Assembly (NCBI GenBank): GCA_041661665.1
Contig: JBAZTW010000016.1
Coordinates: forward strand, 1-46,339
Source: GWC2-45-44 sp041661665
Lineage (GTDB): Bacteria; Planctomycetota; Phycisphaerae; Sedimentisphaerales; UBA12454
Direction of reading: 5' to 3'
Length of the DNA: 46,339 bases
Shown: positions 38,690-46,339 of the stretch, one piece after another
Numbering within the stretch: the stretch's first letter is position 1
How the letters are laid out: every line of letters begins with the position of its first letter
Program-made: the position numbers and the translations under genes
Notes under the pieces: model-generated
Database searches by the model: none
What the model was told of the DNA's origin: nothing
The model's input: the letters and a program-made list of their open reading frames with translations, nothing else

Positions 38690-40132
38690 TCAATATATTT
38701 CCGCTGAATTTCCAATACTCTCTATAAACTCATTCCATTCGTCTTCAGGTATGCTCTGACTGATATTTGGGTCTGTTTTCCGAATTTCTTCAAGCCAGTC
38801 AATCACTCCAGCTGCGTCAAAGCTTTCCAATGTCGAGCTTACCGAGTAAGAACTTTCACCTTGAAGCGTCATACTGCTGCCGCCGCCGGACATCATCATT
38901 TGCTGTGAGGGAAGAACCTGGTGAATGATAATACTTTCTAATTTAGGATACATGCCTGAGTAATCTTCCAAACTCAGAATCACATCGCCTTCTCCCTGAC
39001 AGGTAAATACAAAGCTGGCTAAATTACCATCGTTAATATCCGCAAACCAATTGACTGCTGATAAATAAATCCCCTCTGTCTGTGCATAACCCGGCCCTGC
39101 GTAGTCATAATAATCGCTCCTTGGTTCCGCAAGTAATCTGGCCGTGCTGTTGTTCCATGTGTTTGAATCGCTGCCAATATATTGCCTGTTGTCAATACTG
39201 CCGAGATTGGGGTCAGAGATTATCACATCCGTATCAAAAGCCGTAAGGTGTCCCTGTTCTGTGGTTGTCAGTCTAAGGTACAATGTGATGCTCTCATTCA
39301 CATCAATCGTAATTTCATTATTGTCGTTAATGTCAACGAGACGAAGCGCGATATTTGGGTCAACTGGCGATTCATTGGGCTCATTTGGCTCGTTTGGTTC
39401 GTTTGGTTCGTTTGAGTCTGGAGGAGGACTATTAGTATCGCCAGATATTCCCGGCCAGAGCCAAAACTCCGTAAATCCGGCCAAATCCACAAAATTTACG
39501 TTACCATCCCAATTTAAATCTGTGCTGCCGCACCAATTAGGGTCGTTGCAGTCCGTCCTGCCCCAATTTAAAGCCAGTCTCGCATAATCTTCAAAATCCA
39601 CCTGGCCATCGTTATTGAAATCTCTGCTCTGTACTTGTGTGAAAACAATGTAATAATTTGGGTCCTCCCAGCTTATGGAATAATCATAAAATCCCACATG
39701 GCACTCGCCGGGTTCATTCGCTTCATAATCAATGATAAACCAATTACCTGATTGCGCGCTGTTGGGTTCAGAATTTCCATCTACCGGATAGAAATTAAAA
39801 AGCTCAAATCCACATATTGAAGAATCTTTCCAGCCGGTTACTTTCGCAAGCAACCCCGCATCTTCCAGATGCGAACCTGTATAATTCCTGGTATTTGCAT
39901 CATAATCTCGTGCGGAAAGCGTTCCTAATGCCCGGTCGTTACCATCGATATACAGCCCGCCGCTCCACATATCATTGTTGTCGGAGCTAACCACAAGGAC
40001 AAGTTTGGTGCCTGCCATTATGGGGTGGTCATTAAACGGCGTTGTTCCATCTGACTCGTACACAGACACATCGACCTGTCCCAAAGCCAACGAGGCAAAA
40101 ACAATGACTATATAAGCGCAATATCTTGGCAT
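38690..40132 (-). CDS. Secreted protein with dockerin-like pair and cohesin-like domain
   Basis: The function is not established. This 480-residue protein has a signal peptide (1-19). Residues about 20-165 are an unrecognised beta-domain. A dockerin-like pair follows, DFNNDGQVDFED and DLNWDGNVNFVD, each with a short helix. An Asn-Glu-Pro repeat linker comes next, and residues about 260-410 look like a cohesin-type beta-sandwich (VNESITLYLRL, AFDTDVIISDPNLG, LASFVFTCQGEGDVILSL). The C-terminus is acidic and ends NSAEIY, with no obvious anchor. The dockerin loops closely resemble those of the giant protein in this window. It leads the transcript that includes the C39-like gene. Confidence 0.75.
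   Translation of the reverse strand: MPRYCAYIVIVFASLALGQVDVSVYESDGTTPFNDHPIMAGTKLVLVVSSDNNDMWSGGLYIDGNDRALGTLSARDYDANTRNYTGSHLEDAGLLAKVTGWKDSSICGFELFNFYPVDGNSEPNSAQSGNWFIIDYEANEPGECHVGFYDYSISWEDPNYYIVFTQVQSRDFNNDGQVDFEDYARLALNWGRTDCNDPNWCGSTDLNWDGNVNFVDLAGFTEFWLWPGISGDTNSPPPDSNEPNEPNEPNEPNESPVDPNIALRLVDINDNNEITIDVNESITLYLRLTTTEQGHLTAFDTDVIISDPNLGSIDNRQYIGSDSNTWNNSTARLLAEPRSDYYDYAGPGYAQTEGIYLSAVNWFADINDGNLASFVFTCQGEGDVILSLEDYSGMYPKLESIIIHQVLPSQQMMMSGGGSSMTLQGESSYSVSSTLESFDAAGVIDWLEEIRKTDPNISQSIPEDEWNEFIESIGNSAEIY
39373..39416. repeat. 9-bp minisatellite encoding Asn-Glu-Pro repeats
   Basis: Units of the TTTGGTTCG type are repeated about four to five times and encode a flexible Asn-Glu-Pro linker between the dockerin-like and cohesin-like parts. 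The repeat could vary in number by slippage without shifting frame. Confidence 0.8.
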
Positions 40133-40636
40133 ATTTCATTTCCAGCTTTATATTGTCTTAAATATCTCCAGTCCGACGCAAACGGGAGAAGATAAATACA
40201 CAAAAATTCTATTCACATATAAGTCGTAAAAAAGCACGTCGGTGTTGATTAAAAAATAAATAATTACAAAAAATAATGTCATCTCGAAGTGCGAAACAGT
40301 GTTTTTGGGCTAAAATCCGCTTTGACCCTGTGAACGGTTGTACCTTTTTCAGCCTTCATACTGCCTGTGCGCCAAAATCCAGATTTAACACTAATTGGCA
40401 TTAGAACTATTTATGTGTGCTTTTGCTTCTAATGCAGCTTTTTTTCGTTACCTCATTATTATTATCTGCCTTGTCGGTATTTATATATTTTGGTATAGAA
40501 TTCGTCGCCGGCTCAACAAAACGAATAGCCTTAGCAAACGCTCTGTAATTTGACTCGATAGTAGAGAAAAAAAGCTGTATAGTATAAGTTGTAAAAAGAA
40601 TTAGACGGGGGTTAATTCGAAAGAAAGGATTTTAAT
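40133..40636. other. Intergenic region between divergent genes
   Basis: This 504-base gap lies between the divergent cohesin/dockerin-like and GH42-like genes and should hold both promoters. I could not fix a promoter: a TTGACT (40550-40555) and a TATAGT (40578-40583) are 22 bp apart, too far for a standard pair. On the minus strand 40401-40279 is an ATG-to-TGA frame of 40 codons (MPISVKSGFWRTGS...) without a Shine-Dalgarno sequence; it is basic and may be a repeat remnant. Confidence 0.5.
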
Positions 40637-43144
40637 ATGATGCTCCATAAGACCATATTACTTATGCTATTGGCATGTCGGTTATATGGAGATAGTCAGC
40701 CGCAGATTAGTTATACGGCATTATCCAATGCTGCCAAAGAATCAGGGCAACTGTCTCTATATAAGGATGTTCCTTTGTATAAGGCGCAGATAAAGCTGGC
40801 AGAAAATGTGCTTGTAGTAAATACTCCGCGGCACGCTCGTGCTTACGATGTTATTCCGATTCCTATTTCTCTAAAGCAGACGGCAGGCAGCAGCCGTATC
40901 GCTATTGAAGCAGTGGCATTCGAGGACCATCAAAAAGCCGGTGATAAACCTCTTTATGATTTATCAATACCCGGAAATATGAATATCAAAATCGAATATA
41001 TAGGCAGTATCTGCGCAGATTATCAACAGGAACGGTATATTCCATTAACGCCTGACCCAAATACTCCGATTAGCCCATTTCCCCCATTCAAACGCGACAA
41101 GTTTATTTGTTCATCCACAATCAGACCAGCGGATGTGGTATGGTTCAAATTCAGAATCACCAATACTGGTAATACGATATTTGATCCTGAAGGTTTTGCA
41201 GGTTCATTTGCGGAACCGTATTTATACAAGTTCGATCCGAATGGCCGTGAAATATGGCAAGCTAAGCCAGTCAATTTGTTTGTTCGTCAGCTTAACTATA
41301 TCTATCCTGGAGAATCTATTGAGCAGTGGGTCAACTTCCAGTGCCCGGAAGGAAGTTCCGGCGGGCTCGGCCTTGCAGAAGGTAATTACAGAATCGATTA
41401 CAGAATGGTTTGCCGATTCTATGATAAATATAACTGGGAAGCCAATATCTGGAACGGGACGGAATTCGCTCGCCTCGAAGTGCCAATTACTGTAAAAGCA
41501 AAGCCCGGCGTTACTCCAATTTCTTCATCCTTCAAGATGTCCGGCCCAGCGAATAAAATGCCCGGATATTTTGCTGCCTTTGAAGAGTTTATGACGAGCT
41601 TTAAAATTTATCCACCTCAACCGAAAACAGCAAATCTGAAAGATGTTTTATATCTGCAGGTTGCACCCTGGACAACTCATATCGTCGTTAAAATCATCAG
41701 TGATAACCCCTCACGTATTTCAGTTAAGAAAATACCTATTAAAATTGATGATGAAACTTTGGCAGTCAAATACAATCCAAAAAATATGATGACTGTTAAT
41801 GCAAATAACAGGGAAGAACCTGCATTCATTTCCATGCCGCTTGATGCTATGCGAATTGGTTTCCAATTGGGGCCGTTCCCGGAGGAACATATGTATGAAT
41901 TACTCAAGGAACAAAAGTATCTTGGGGTTAATGTTATAGCTAATACGGCAGGTGGTTGGTGGATACCAGAAATTAAAGGCTGCAAAGAGATTGAACTTAC
42001 CAGCGCCAGCTACAAGTATTTCTATGACGTACTTATGCGAAAACTGAATATGAAAGTGCTCGGTTGCAGCCTGTATCCGCCATCGGGTACGCAATGGTAC
42101 ACTAATGCCGCTCCTTTGTTCGGCAAGGAACTTTCCTATATGACCGTAGCCAATGCGTACAGTGCGGGGCCGCCCGCTCTTGGGGTTGATATGACTGATC
42201 CGATTGTGCCGGAGGTTATTGCGGCATGGGTGAAATATCAATATCAGCGATGGGGCGATACATGGTTCAAGACAAAGGATGGCCGTGTGCCTGTTGATAT
42301 GGAGGATACCTGGGGATGGCTGCGGGATGATATCAACACACGCTTTACCATAAGCCTGAATGGCATCGAAATGTTCAGAAAATGGGTACAAAAGAAATAT
42401 GGCAACATCGAACAGGTCAATATCCTATGGCATTCCGACTTCAAGGATTTTAACGATATTAATCCCGAAGCTAATCAGGGAGTCGAATACGGCTGGCCAT
42501 CATATAACAAAAAAGAACTTGTATTTCATGAATGGACTCCTGCTGTCGAAGATTGGGATATATTTCGCACCGAATTCAGACTATCGATGATTGCGAAAAC
42601 TAACGCCGCTATTCGCAGATTCCTCCCCACCGGTGAAATATCGCCGCGTACCGAGGGGGCGAATTTACTAATAAAAGGCTGCGCTGACAATAACAATATG
42701 CATTGGCGACATGTATATTATTCACAACGCCGCAATGCAATGGTACAGGATGTAATTAAAACAAAAGATGTCATTCACTTTTACAGCGATTATACAACCC
42801 TGCCATACACGGAAAATGAATGGCGGCAGGCGATGCGGAAAATGGTTGCTGATGGCATTGTTCCCATGTGCCTGCCTCAATTTGACCATATGAGAGATAT
42901 CCTGCTTAATCCTTATTACGGACGTGAGTACCAGATGCACTATAATCTTGATAAGCCAAGCAAGGGCATTATGATACATTGTCTTATGGCAGCTTATCCA
43001 TGGTGGAAAGCAACGTATGAAGAGGGCGGTGCGCCAGGCATATTATGGTCTGATTATCTTTGCGACGGCTTTGCAACAGAAACTCAAAAACGAGAACTCA
43101 AACTCTTACATAAGCATTTTGAAAATATGGTCAAAAATAGATAA
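40637..43144 (+). CDS. Secreted GH42-like (clan GH-A) glycoside hydrolase
   Basis: This exported protein of 835 residues has a signal peptide (1-18) and two beta-rich domains up to about 380, then a TIM-barrel-like part. The segment from VDMEDTWGW through FRKWVQKKYGNIEQVNILW matches the stretch around the acid/base residue of GH42 beta-galactosidases, in which a Glu precedes a helix ending in RxW...KYG...LN..W; here Glu556 is the candidate. The nucleophile Glu could not be fixed. AAGGA lies 8 nt before the ATG. It stands alone on the plus strand and converges with the SagB fusion gene. It may help degrade the same kind of polysaccharide as the GH2-like enzyme; substrate is unknown. Confidence 0.68.
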   Translation: MMLHKTILLMLLACRLYGDSQPQISYTALSNAAKESGQLSLYKDVPLYKAQIKLAENVLVVNTPRHARAYDVIPIPISLKQTAGSSRIAIEAVAFEDHQKAGDKPLYDLSIPGNMNIKIEYIGSICADYQQERYIPLTPDPNTPISPFPPFKRDKFICSSTIRPADVVWFKFRITNTGNTIFDPEGFAGSFAEPYLYKFDPNGREIWQAKPVNLFVRQLNYIYPGESIEQWVNFQCPEGSSGGLGLAEGNYRIDYRMVCRFYDKYNWEANIWNGTEFARLEVPITVKAKPGVTPISSSFKMSGPANKMPGYFAAFEEFMTSFKIYPPQPKTANLKDVLYLQVAPWTTHIVVKIISDNPSRISVKKIPIKIDDETLAVKYNPKNMMTVNANNREEPAFISMPLDAMRIGFQLGPFPEEHMYELLKEQKYLGVNVIANTAGGWWIPEIKGCKEIELTSASYKYFYDVLMRKLNMKVLGCSLYPPSGTQWYTNAAPLFGKELSYMTVANAYSAGPPALGVDMTDPIVPEVIAAWVKYQYQRWGDTWFKTKDGRVPVDMEDTWGWLRDDINTRFTISLNGIEMFRKWVQKKYGNIEQVNILWHSDFKDFNDINPEANQGVEYGWPSYNKKELVFHEWTPAVEDWDIFRTEFRLSMIAKTNAAIRRFLPTGEISPRTEGANLLIKGCADNNNMHWRHVYYSQRRNAMVQDVIKTKDVIHFYSDYTTLPYTENEWRQAMRKMVADGIVPMCLPQFDHMRDILLNPYYGREYQMHYNLDKPSKGIMIHCLMAAYPWWKATYEEGGAPGILWSDYLCDGFATETQKRELKLLHKHFENMVKNR

Positions 43145-43162
43145 AAAAACAACCTACTTAGA

Positions 43163-43182
43163 GATTTGCTAAAATGCAAATC
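43163..43182. terminator. Hairpin between converging genes
   Basis: GATTTGC (43163-43169) and GCAAATC (43176-43182) form a perfect 7-bp stem with a 6-base loop between the converging GH42-like and SagB-type genes. No strong U-tract follows on either strand, so its use as a terminator is uncertain. Confidence 0.35.
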
Positions 43183-43211
43183 AAACTACTGCTGGTTTCG
43201 CTCGTAGTAGT

Positions 43212-44450
43212 CTACTTTGTCTGCCGACGAAGAGCACCAATGACGGCGGTGCCAAAGCGACGAACATATTCAGGACTTGCCGCGGTGATGATGTTGTCAT
43301 CAACTTCAACATCAACGTTCTTCCAGATTGCACCTGCAGAAATAAGCCTGTTACGCTCCGATGGGGAACTGGCGACGTTTTTCCCCTTAACAACCCCTGC
43401 CAAAGCGAAAATACCTGGTGCGTTGTCAATGGCAGCGATAATTTTTTTCTTTTCATTTGCAGCGTGGACAAGTTTTAAAATTGTCTGACTTGTAAAATAA
43501 TCCTTTATGCCCGGCCCACCAATGAAGACAAAGGCATCGTAATCATCAATGTTGATGTCCTTTATCAACACATTTGGTTTAACAGTGTCCCTTCTGTTTT
43601 GGCTTTTCATTTCTTCTATCGTCATAGCGGCAATATCAGGGACAATACCAACGAGCTGGAAGGTTTCCTGAACATCGAAAAGTTCCATATCGCGGAAATA
43701 CATCGCTGGGACAACGATAACGACCCTCTTGGTTTCTAAGCCCGCGGGGGCGGATGCGCTGCGGCTTATCTGAGGAGCGGCGGTAAGCGGTTCAAGAGCC
43801 GGCTGTCGTGTGGGAGTTCCGAGGCAAATCAGATAGAGCGGCTCGTATTCTTCAGTAAAATTACATATTCTGGCAACTGTTTTTATATCGAAGTTGCCGA
43901 TAGGAATAGAGCCGAGACCTTCTGCTACGGCCTGGAGGTGAATGTTCTGTGCGATGTGACCTGCTTCGAGAGTAATGAAACGCTGGCCTTTGCTGCGATA
44001 TTTGGCCTCAACCCTTCTGGCTGAACCTGAAATAACGAAAATACAGGGGGCTTTCTGGACAACCTGCTGTCTGAAGGATGAGACATAGAGCATTGGCCTG
44101 ATGTCGGTAGAGAGTTTTTTTATCAGAGTATGAACAGCGGGGTCGTATAAGTATAAGCCATCAGGCAGAACAGCGTGTATCTGCATTGGATATATTGCGC
44201 CGGCGGATGGGACAGCGCGAAGTTTTTTTTCTTTGTCGGTGATTCCCTGAGCGGCGAAGCACAACTGGCCGAGCTGAGTGATTTTCAACTGCTCATCGGT
44301 AAATTCATTGACGCTTCTGCGGGCGGCGATTATCTGTTCGAGTGAAAACGAACCGTTAAGTTTCGGTTCAGGCAGTCTTATTATTTCATCGGCGGCAAAA
44401 ACGTAAACGCTGCACAAACAAACCACCACGAAAATTATGTTCTTTTTCAT
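43212..44450 (-). CDS. Exported SagB-type nitroreductase fused to a DJ-1/PfpI-like domain
   Basis: This 412-residue protein has a signal peptide (1-19), so it should act outside the cytoplasm. Residues about 25-225 are an FMN nitroreductase of the SagB/ThcOx type (RRSVNEFTDEQL, VPSAGAIYPMQIHAV, LEAGHIAQNIHLQAVAEGLG). Residues about 242-410 are a DJ-1/PfpI fold (VVIVVPAMYFRDMELFDV, DAFVFIGGPGIKDYF). At the nucleophile elbow, where the family has A-x-C-H/A-G/A, this protein reads AIDNAPG, with Asp342 in place of Cys, so the usual DJ-1 chemistry should be absent. It follows the LAB_N gene by 18 nt and is probably co-transcribed. Its substrate is unknown; no RiPP precursor is visible nearby. Confidence 0.83.
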   Translation of the reverse strand: MKKNIIFVVVCLCSVYVFAADEIIRLPEPKLNGSFSLEQIIAARRSVNEFTDEQLKITQLGQLCFAAQGITDKEKKLRAVPSAGAIYPMQIHAVLPDGLYLYDPAVHTLIKKLSTDIRPMLYVSSFRQQVVQKAPCIFVISGSARRVEAKYRSKGQRFITLEAGHIAQNIHLQAVAEGLGSIPIGNFDIKTVARICNFTEEYEPLYLICLGTPTRQPALEPLTAAPQISRSASAPAGLETKRVVIVVPAMYFRDMELFDVQETFQLVGIVPDIAAMTIEEMKSQNRRDTVKPNVLIKDINIDDYDAFVFIGGPGIKDYFTSQTILKLVHAANEKKKIIAAIDNAPGIFALAGVVKGKNVASSPSERNRLISAGAIWKNVDVEVDDNIITAASPEYVRRFGTAVIGALRRQTK

Positions 44451-44468
44451 TTTATGTCCTTTCAGAAA

Positions 44469-44792
44469 TTAGTCTTCATCTTTTTCGACCGGGGTAATCT
44501 CTCCAGTTTTTTTGTGTATGTAAATAAGATGTAAATTGCGAACATAAATCAAACTGTTAAGCAGAAAACCAAGTATAAAAATCGGCTCTGACCTGTGAAA
44601 ACTATACACAAGCAATATCAGGCTGCCGACTAATGACAAATACCAGAACGCCACCGGAATATGAGACTGTTTTTTTAACTCGCTTACCAGCCACTGAAGG
44701 ACAAATCTGCCGCCGAACGTGAACTGCCCTAAAAGACCGATAGTCGTCCATACCGGCTCGGCCGTAAGCTCCTTTACAAAAGATTCGAACAT
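44469..44792 (-). CDS. Lipid A biosynthesis N-terminal domain (LAB_N) membrane protein
   Basis: This small membrane protein of 107 residues has three hydrophobic helices. The segments GLLGQFTFGGRFVLQWLVSE and IPVAFWYLSLVGSL match the LAB_N domain, found at the N-terminus of some lipid-A-disaccharide synthases and as a stand-alone protein beside glycosyltransferases. I chose ATG 44792, which has AGGAG six nt upstream; an upstream TTG (44798) would add two residues. Its activity is unknown. It is probably cotranscribed with the SagB-type fusion. Confidence 0.85.
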   Translation of the reverse strand: MFESFVKELTAEPVWTTIGLLGQFTFGGRFVLQWLVSELKKQSHIPVAFWYLSLVGSLILLVYSFHRSEPIFILGFLLNSLIYVRNLHLIYIHKKTGEITPVEKDED

Positions 44793-44877
44793 AAACAACT
44801 CCTAAAAAACAATTTTAACTCGTCTATGATAACCAATTGTGGTATAAAAACAACATTTATTGAAAGATAAGGTTATG

Positions 44878-45579
44878 ATGAGCAGGGAACAGAAGCTGTT
44901 CGGCGTTATGCTGGCGATATACTGGGTTGGGATATTTGTTGCGACGCATATTCCCGTACCGAGATGGGCGGGAAATATGGGTATGAGCGATAAAACCATG
45001 CACTTTTCAGCATATATGCTGTTCGGTTTTTTGCTGTGGTTTGCGGTGAGTTTTGACCAGAAGGCTGACTGGCGGCAGTTTAGGCCTTGGCTGATACTGG
45101 CAATCGTTCTGCTTTATGGCGCTGCCGATGAGTTTTTACAGCGATTTGTCGCAGGCCGTTCGGCGGATATTATTGATTTTGCGGCTGATATAGGCGGAAT
45201 TGCGGCGGCGATGTTGACAGTTACCTTTCTTGCCGGCAGGCGGGCAATAATTGTGCCTGTGATGGTTTGCTCTGTTTTGATTCCGGGGCTTGTTCGGTCC
45301 GGATTAATAGCACAGGGTACAATTTTTGAATTTGCGGTTTATTTTGTCTGTTTTGCTGCGGTAAGTCTGGTATTTGGTTTGACGTTAAAAAATGAATTTG
45401 TCGGTCTGCTTGCGACAGCGGCTGATATAGCGTTTTTAAAAATATATGCAGCGATTACGGATAAGGTTATGGGGCAGACAGCAATACTAAGCGCTCTTAT
45501 CGCGACGGCAATAACATTTGGCGTGTTATTTTATGTTGAGCGTGTAAAGCGGGTCGCCGATGAGAATAAGCTGCCATGA
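44878..45579 (+). CDS. VanZ-like family membrane protein
   Basis: This integral membrane protein of 233 residues has six or more hydrophobic segments. The N-terminal part fits the VanZ-like family: IYWVGIFVATHIPVP, SDKTMHFSAYMLFGFLLW, then YGAADEFLQRFVAGRSADIIDFAADIGG, whose DE...R.AD..D pattern is the family mark. The C-terminal hundred residues add further helices. VanZ relatives are linked to glycopeptide resistance in enterococci, but most homologues are uncharacterised. I chose ATG 44878, with AAGG five nt upstream; ATG 44875 and TTG 44860 are in frame. The last 54 bases overlap the converging TIGR03790 gene. Confidence 0.85.
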   Translation: MSREQKLFGVMLAIYWVGIFVATHIPVPRWAGNMGMSDKTMHFSAYMLFGFLLWFAVSFDQKADWRQFRPWLILAIVLLYGAADEFLQRFVAGRSADIIDFAADIGGIAAAMLTVTFLAGRRAIIVPVMVCSVLIPGLVRSGLIAQGTIFEFAVYFVCFAAVSLVFGLTLKNEFVGLLATAADIAFLKIYAAITDKVMGQTAILSALIATAITFGVLFYVERVKRVADENKLP

Positions 45580-46339
45580 GTTGAACGGGCTTGTTCTGTA
45601 AAAAGCTTCGATAAGTGTTTTGCCGTCGAGCAGTTCGGCGAAAAATTTATCCGGTTCAGGAAACGAATTCAGGTAAGGCTCGTCAACCGGCCCGATTGTG
45701 GCGGTTATGCCATGAGTGAGCAAGGCAGGACACCAGTTTGAACTTGAGGCGTTGCGAAGGTCTTGTGCTTCAAAACTGGCGATGTGGAAGCCCACCGCTC
45801 CGGGGATAAATTCAAAGGCATCGATATATTTTTTTACACTGTACCAGCCGCAATATAGCGCGGTTTTTTTACACGAATTGACAGGGAAGAGAGATTCGTT
45901 GCTGTTAACTACTACTTTTAGGTTTGTCCTGCGGCGAAGCATTTCGGCGAGATTGCTTAGACACCGGTCGTAATACTCATAAGAGTAAGGTACGGGATTA
46001 TCGGAGATTTTCAGGTAGCGTTTGTCGATGTAAGCGTTTCCGGCAAGACCGATTTTTTCGGCGGAGATTGCTTTGTCAATCAGGCCTTTTGAAATTTCAA
46101 GCGACGGCGAATCCAATCTGCAAACCATAAGCGTTTTTGCGGGCATCCAGGAGGGCAGATTCTGTAATTCATTTTTCTGCCAGCGGTATAAATCATAATC
46201 GCCGCAGAGTACCATAGAAAGCTCGCTGTCAACGGCAGCGGAAGTTTCGATGCCTTTGCATTTATCTATTTCAGCCCTGAGAGTTGAAATGGCATTGGCA
46301 AGACTGCTGATACGTTTTGAAAGTTCAGACAATTGTGCA
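45526..46339 (-). CDS. TIGR03790 family protein, 5' end outside the window
   Basis: A conserved protein of unknown function. The visible 270 residues include SAAVDSELSMVLCGDY, TLMVCRLDSPSLEISKGLIDKAI, a GLAGNAYIDKRYL segment, and a C-terminal part with YCGWYS, LTHGITATIGPVDEPYL and the ending ILIGDPLYTL. This order fits TIGR03790 proteins of Planctomycetes and related bacteria, which are usually longer at the N-terminus. The frame stays open to the edge of the window, so the start lies beyond it; an in-frame TTG at 46332 is not a convincing start. Several motifs (YCGWYS, GDP) recall caspase-like or gingipain-like folds, but I could not confirm catalytic residues. Confidence 0.7.
   Translation of the reverse strand, partial: AQLSELSKRISSLANAISTLRAEIDKCKGIETSAAVDSELSMVLCGDYDLYRWQKNELQNLPSWMPAKTLMVCRLDSPSLEISKGLIDKAISAEKIGLAGNAYIDKRYLKISDNPVPYSYEYYDRCLSNLAEMLRRRTNLKVVVNSNESLFPVNSCKKTALYCGWYSVKKYIDAFEFIPGAVGFHIASFEAQDLRNASSSNWCPALLTHGITATIGPVDEPYLNSFPEPDKFFAELLDGKTLIEAFYRTSPFNSWQLILIGDPLYTLNIK

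Noticed and set aside
40550..40583. Promoter for the GH42-like gene (TTGACT and TATAGT)
   Set aside because: The spacing of 22 bp is too long for a standard sigma-70 promoter.
43212..44798. RiPP biosynthetic cluster around the SagB-type gene
   Set aside because: No precursor peptide, YcaO or lantibiotic-type enzyme is visible nearby, and the SagB-type protein is exported and fused to a DJ-1 fold.

Overview
The window looks like chromosomal DNA from a planctomycete of the Phycisphaerae, probably near Sedimentisphaerales. This is inferred from gene content, not from a marker gene. The clues are several very large exported beta-helix proteins and dockerin-like Ca loops of the type common in that group, a PVC-style pseudopilin, a C39/LolA-like secreted protein, a TIGR03790 family protein, the LL-diaminopimelate aminotransferase route to lysine and peptidoglycan, and intergenic gaps filled with short dispersed repeats. 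Coding density is high apart from a repeat-filled left edge (1-831) and two gaps of 400-500 bases (36548-36972 and 40133-40636).

Layout. 1-831 has no gene. It holds a mosaic of dispersed repeat modules and a striking 21-bp array in phase with the DNA helix. 832-3151 (minus) is dapL followed by a folK/deoxynucleoside kinase fusion. 3340-3549 is a promoter plus a structured leader ending in a terminator-like hairpin just before the ribosome binding site. 3550-20700 (plus) is one gene for a 5716-residue secreted protein. It has six repeated beta-helix modules, most followed by an InlB-type repeat, with Gly/Asn-rich inserts, a von Willebrand A domain, a nidogen-like domain, a dockerin-like pair and FN3-like repeats at the end. 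A strong terminator closes it. 20892-28233 (minus) is an operon ispA-dxs-nadK-TPR protein-dinG, divergent from miaA (28314-29243). 29360-33073 is a secreted GH2-type glycosidase, followed by a minus-strand tRNA-Arg(CCT) and a tiny minus-strand gene with its own terminator.

33705-40132 is a compact regulatory and surface locus. An ECF sigma factor and a membrane anti-sigma factor with two zinc-binding motifs (plus strand) face a minus-strand set: a cohesin/dockerin-like secreted protein, a C39-peptidase-like secreted protein with a cysteine-rich tail, and a pseudopilin-like protein. 40637-43144 is a secreted GH42-like protein. 43212-44792 (minus) is a LAB_N membrane protein followed by an exported SagB-type nitroreductase/DJ-1 fusion. 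44878-45579 is a VanZ-like membrane protein overlapping, tail to tail, a TIGR03790 protein that runs off the right edge.

How the genes work together. Housekeeping functions (lysine/peptidoglycan, folate, isoprenoid, NADP, tRNA modification) are interleaved with cell-surface and polysaccharide-degrading functions. The isoprenoid operon makes DMAPP and prenyl diphosphates, and MiaA next door uses DMAPP. The most unusual item is the giant gene: a modular adhesin-like protein with two different globular domains placed in the same slot of two homologous modules, under a leader that looks able to attenuate transcription.
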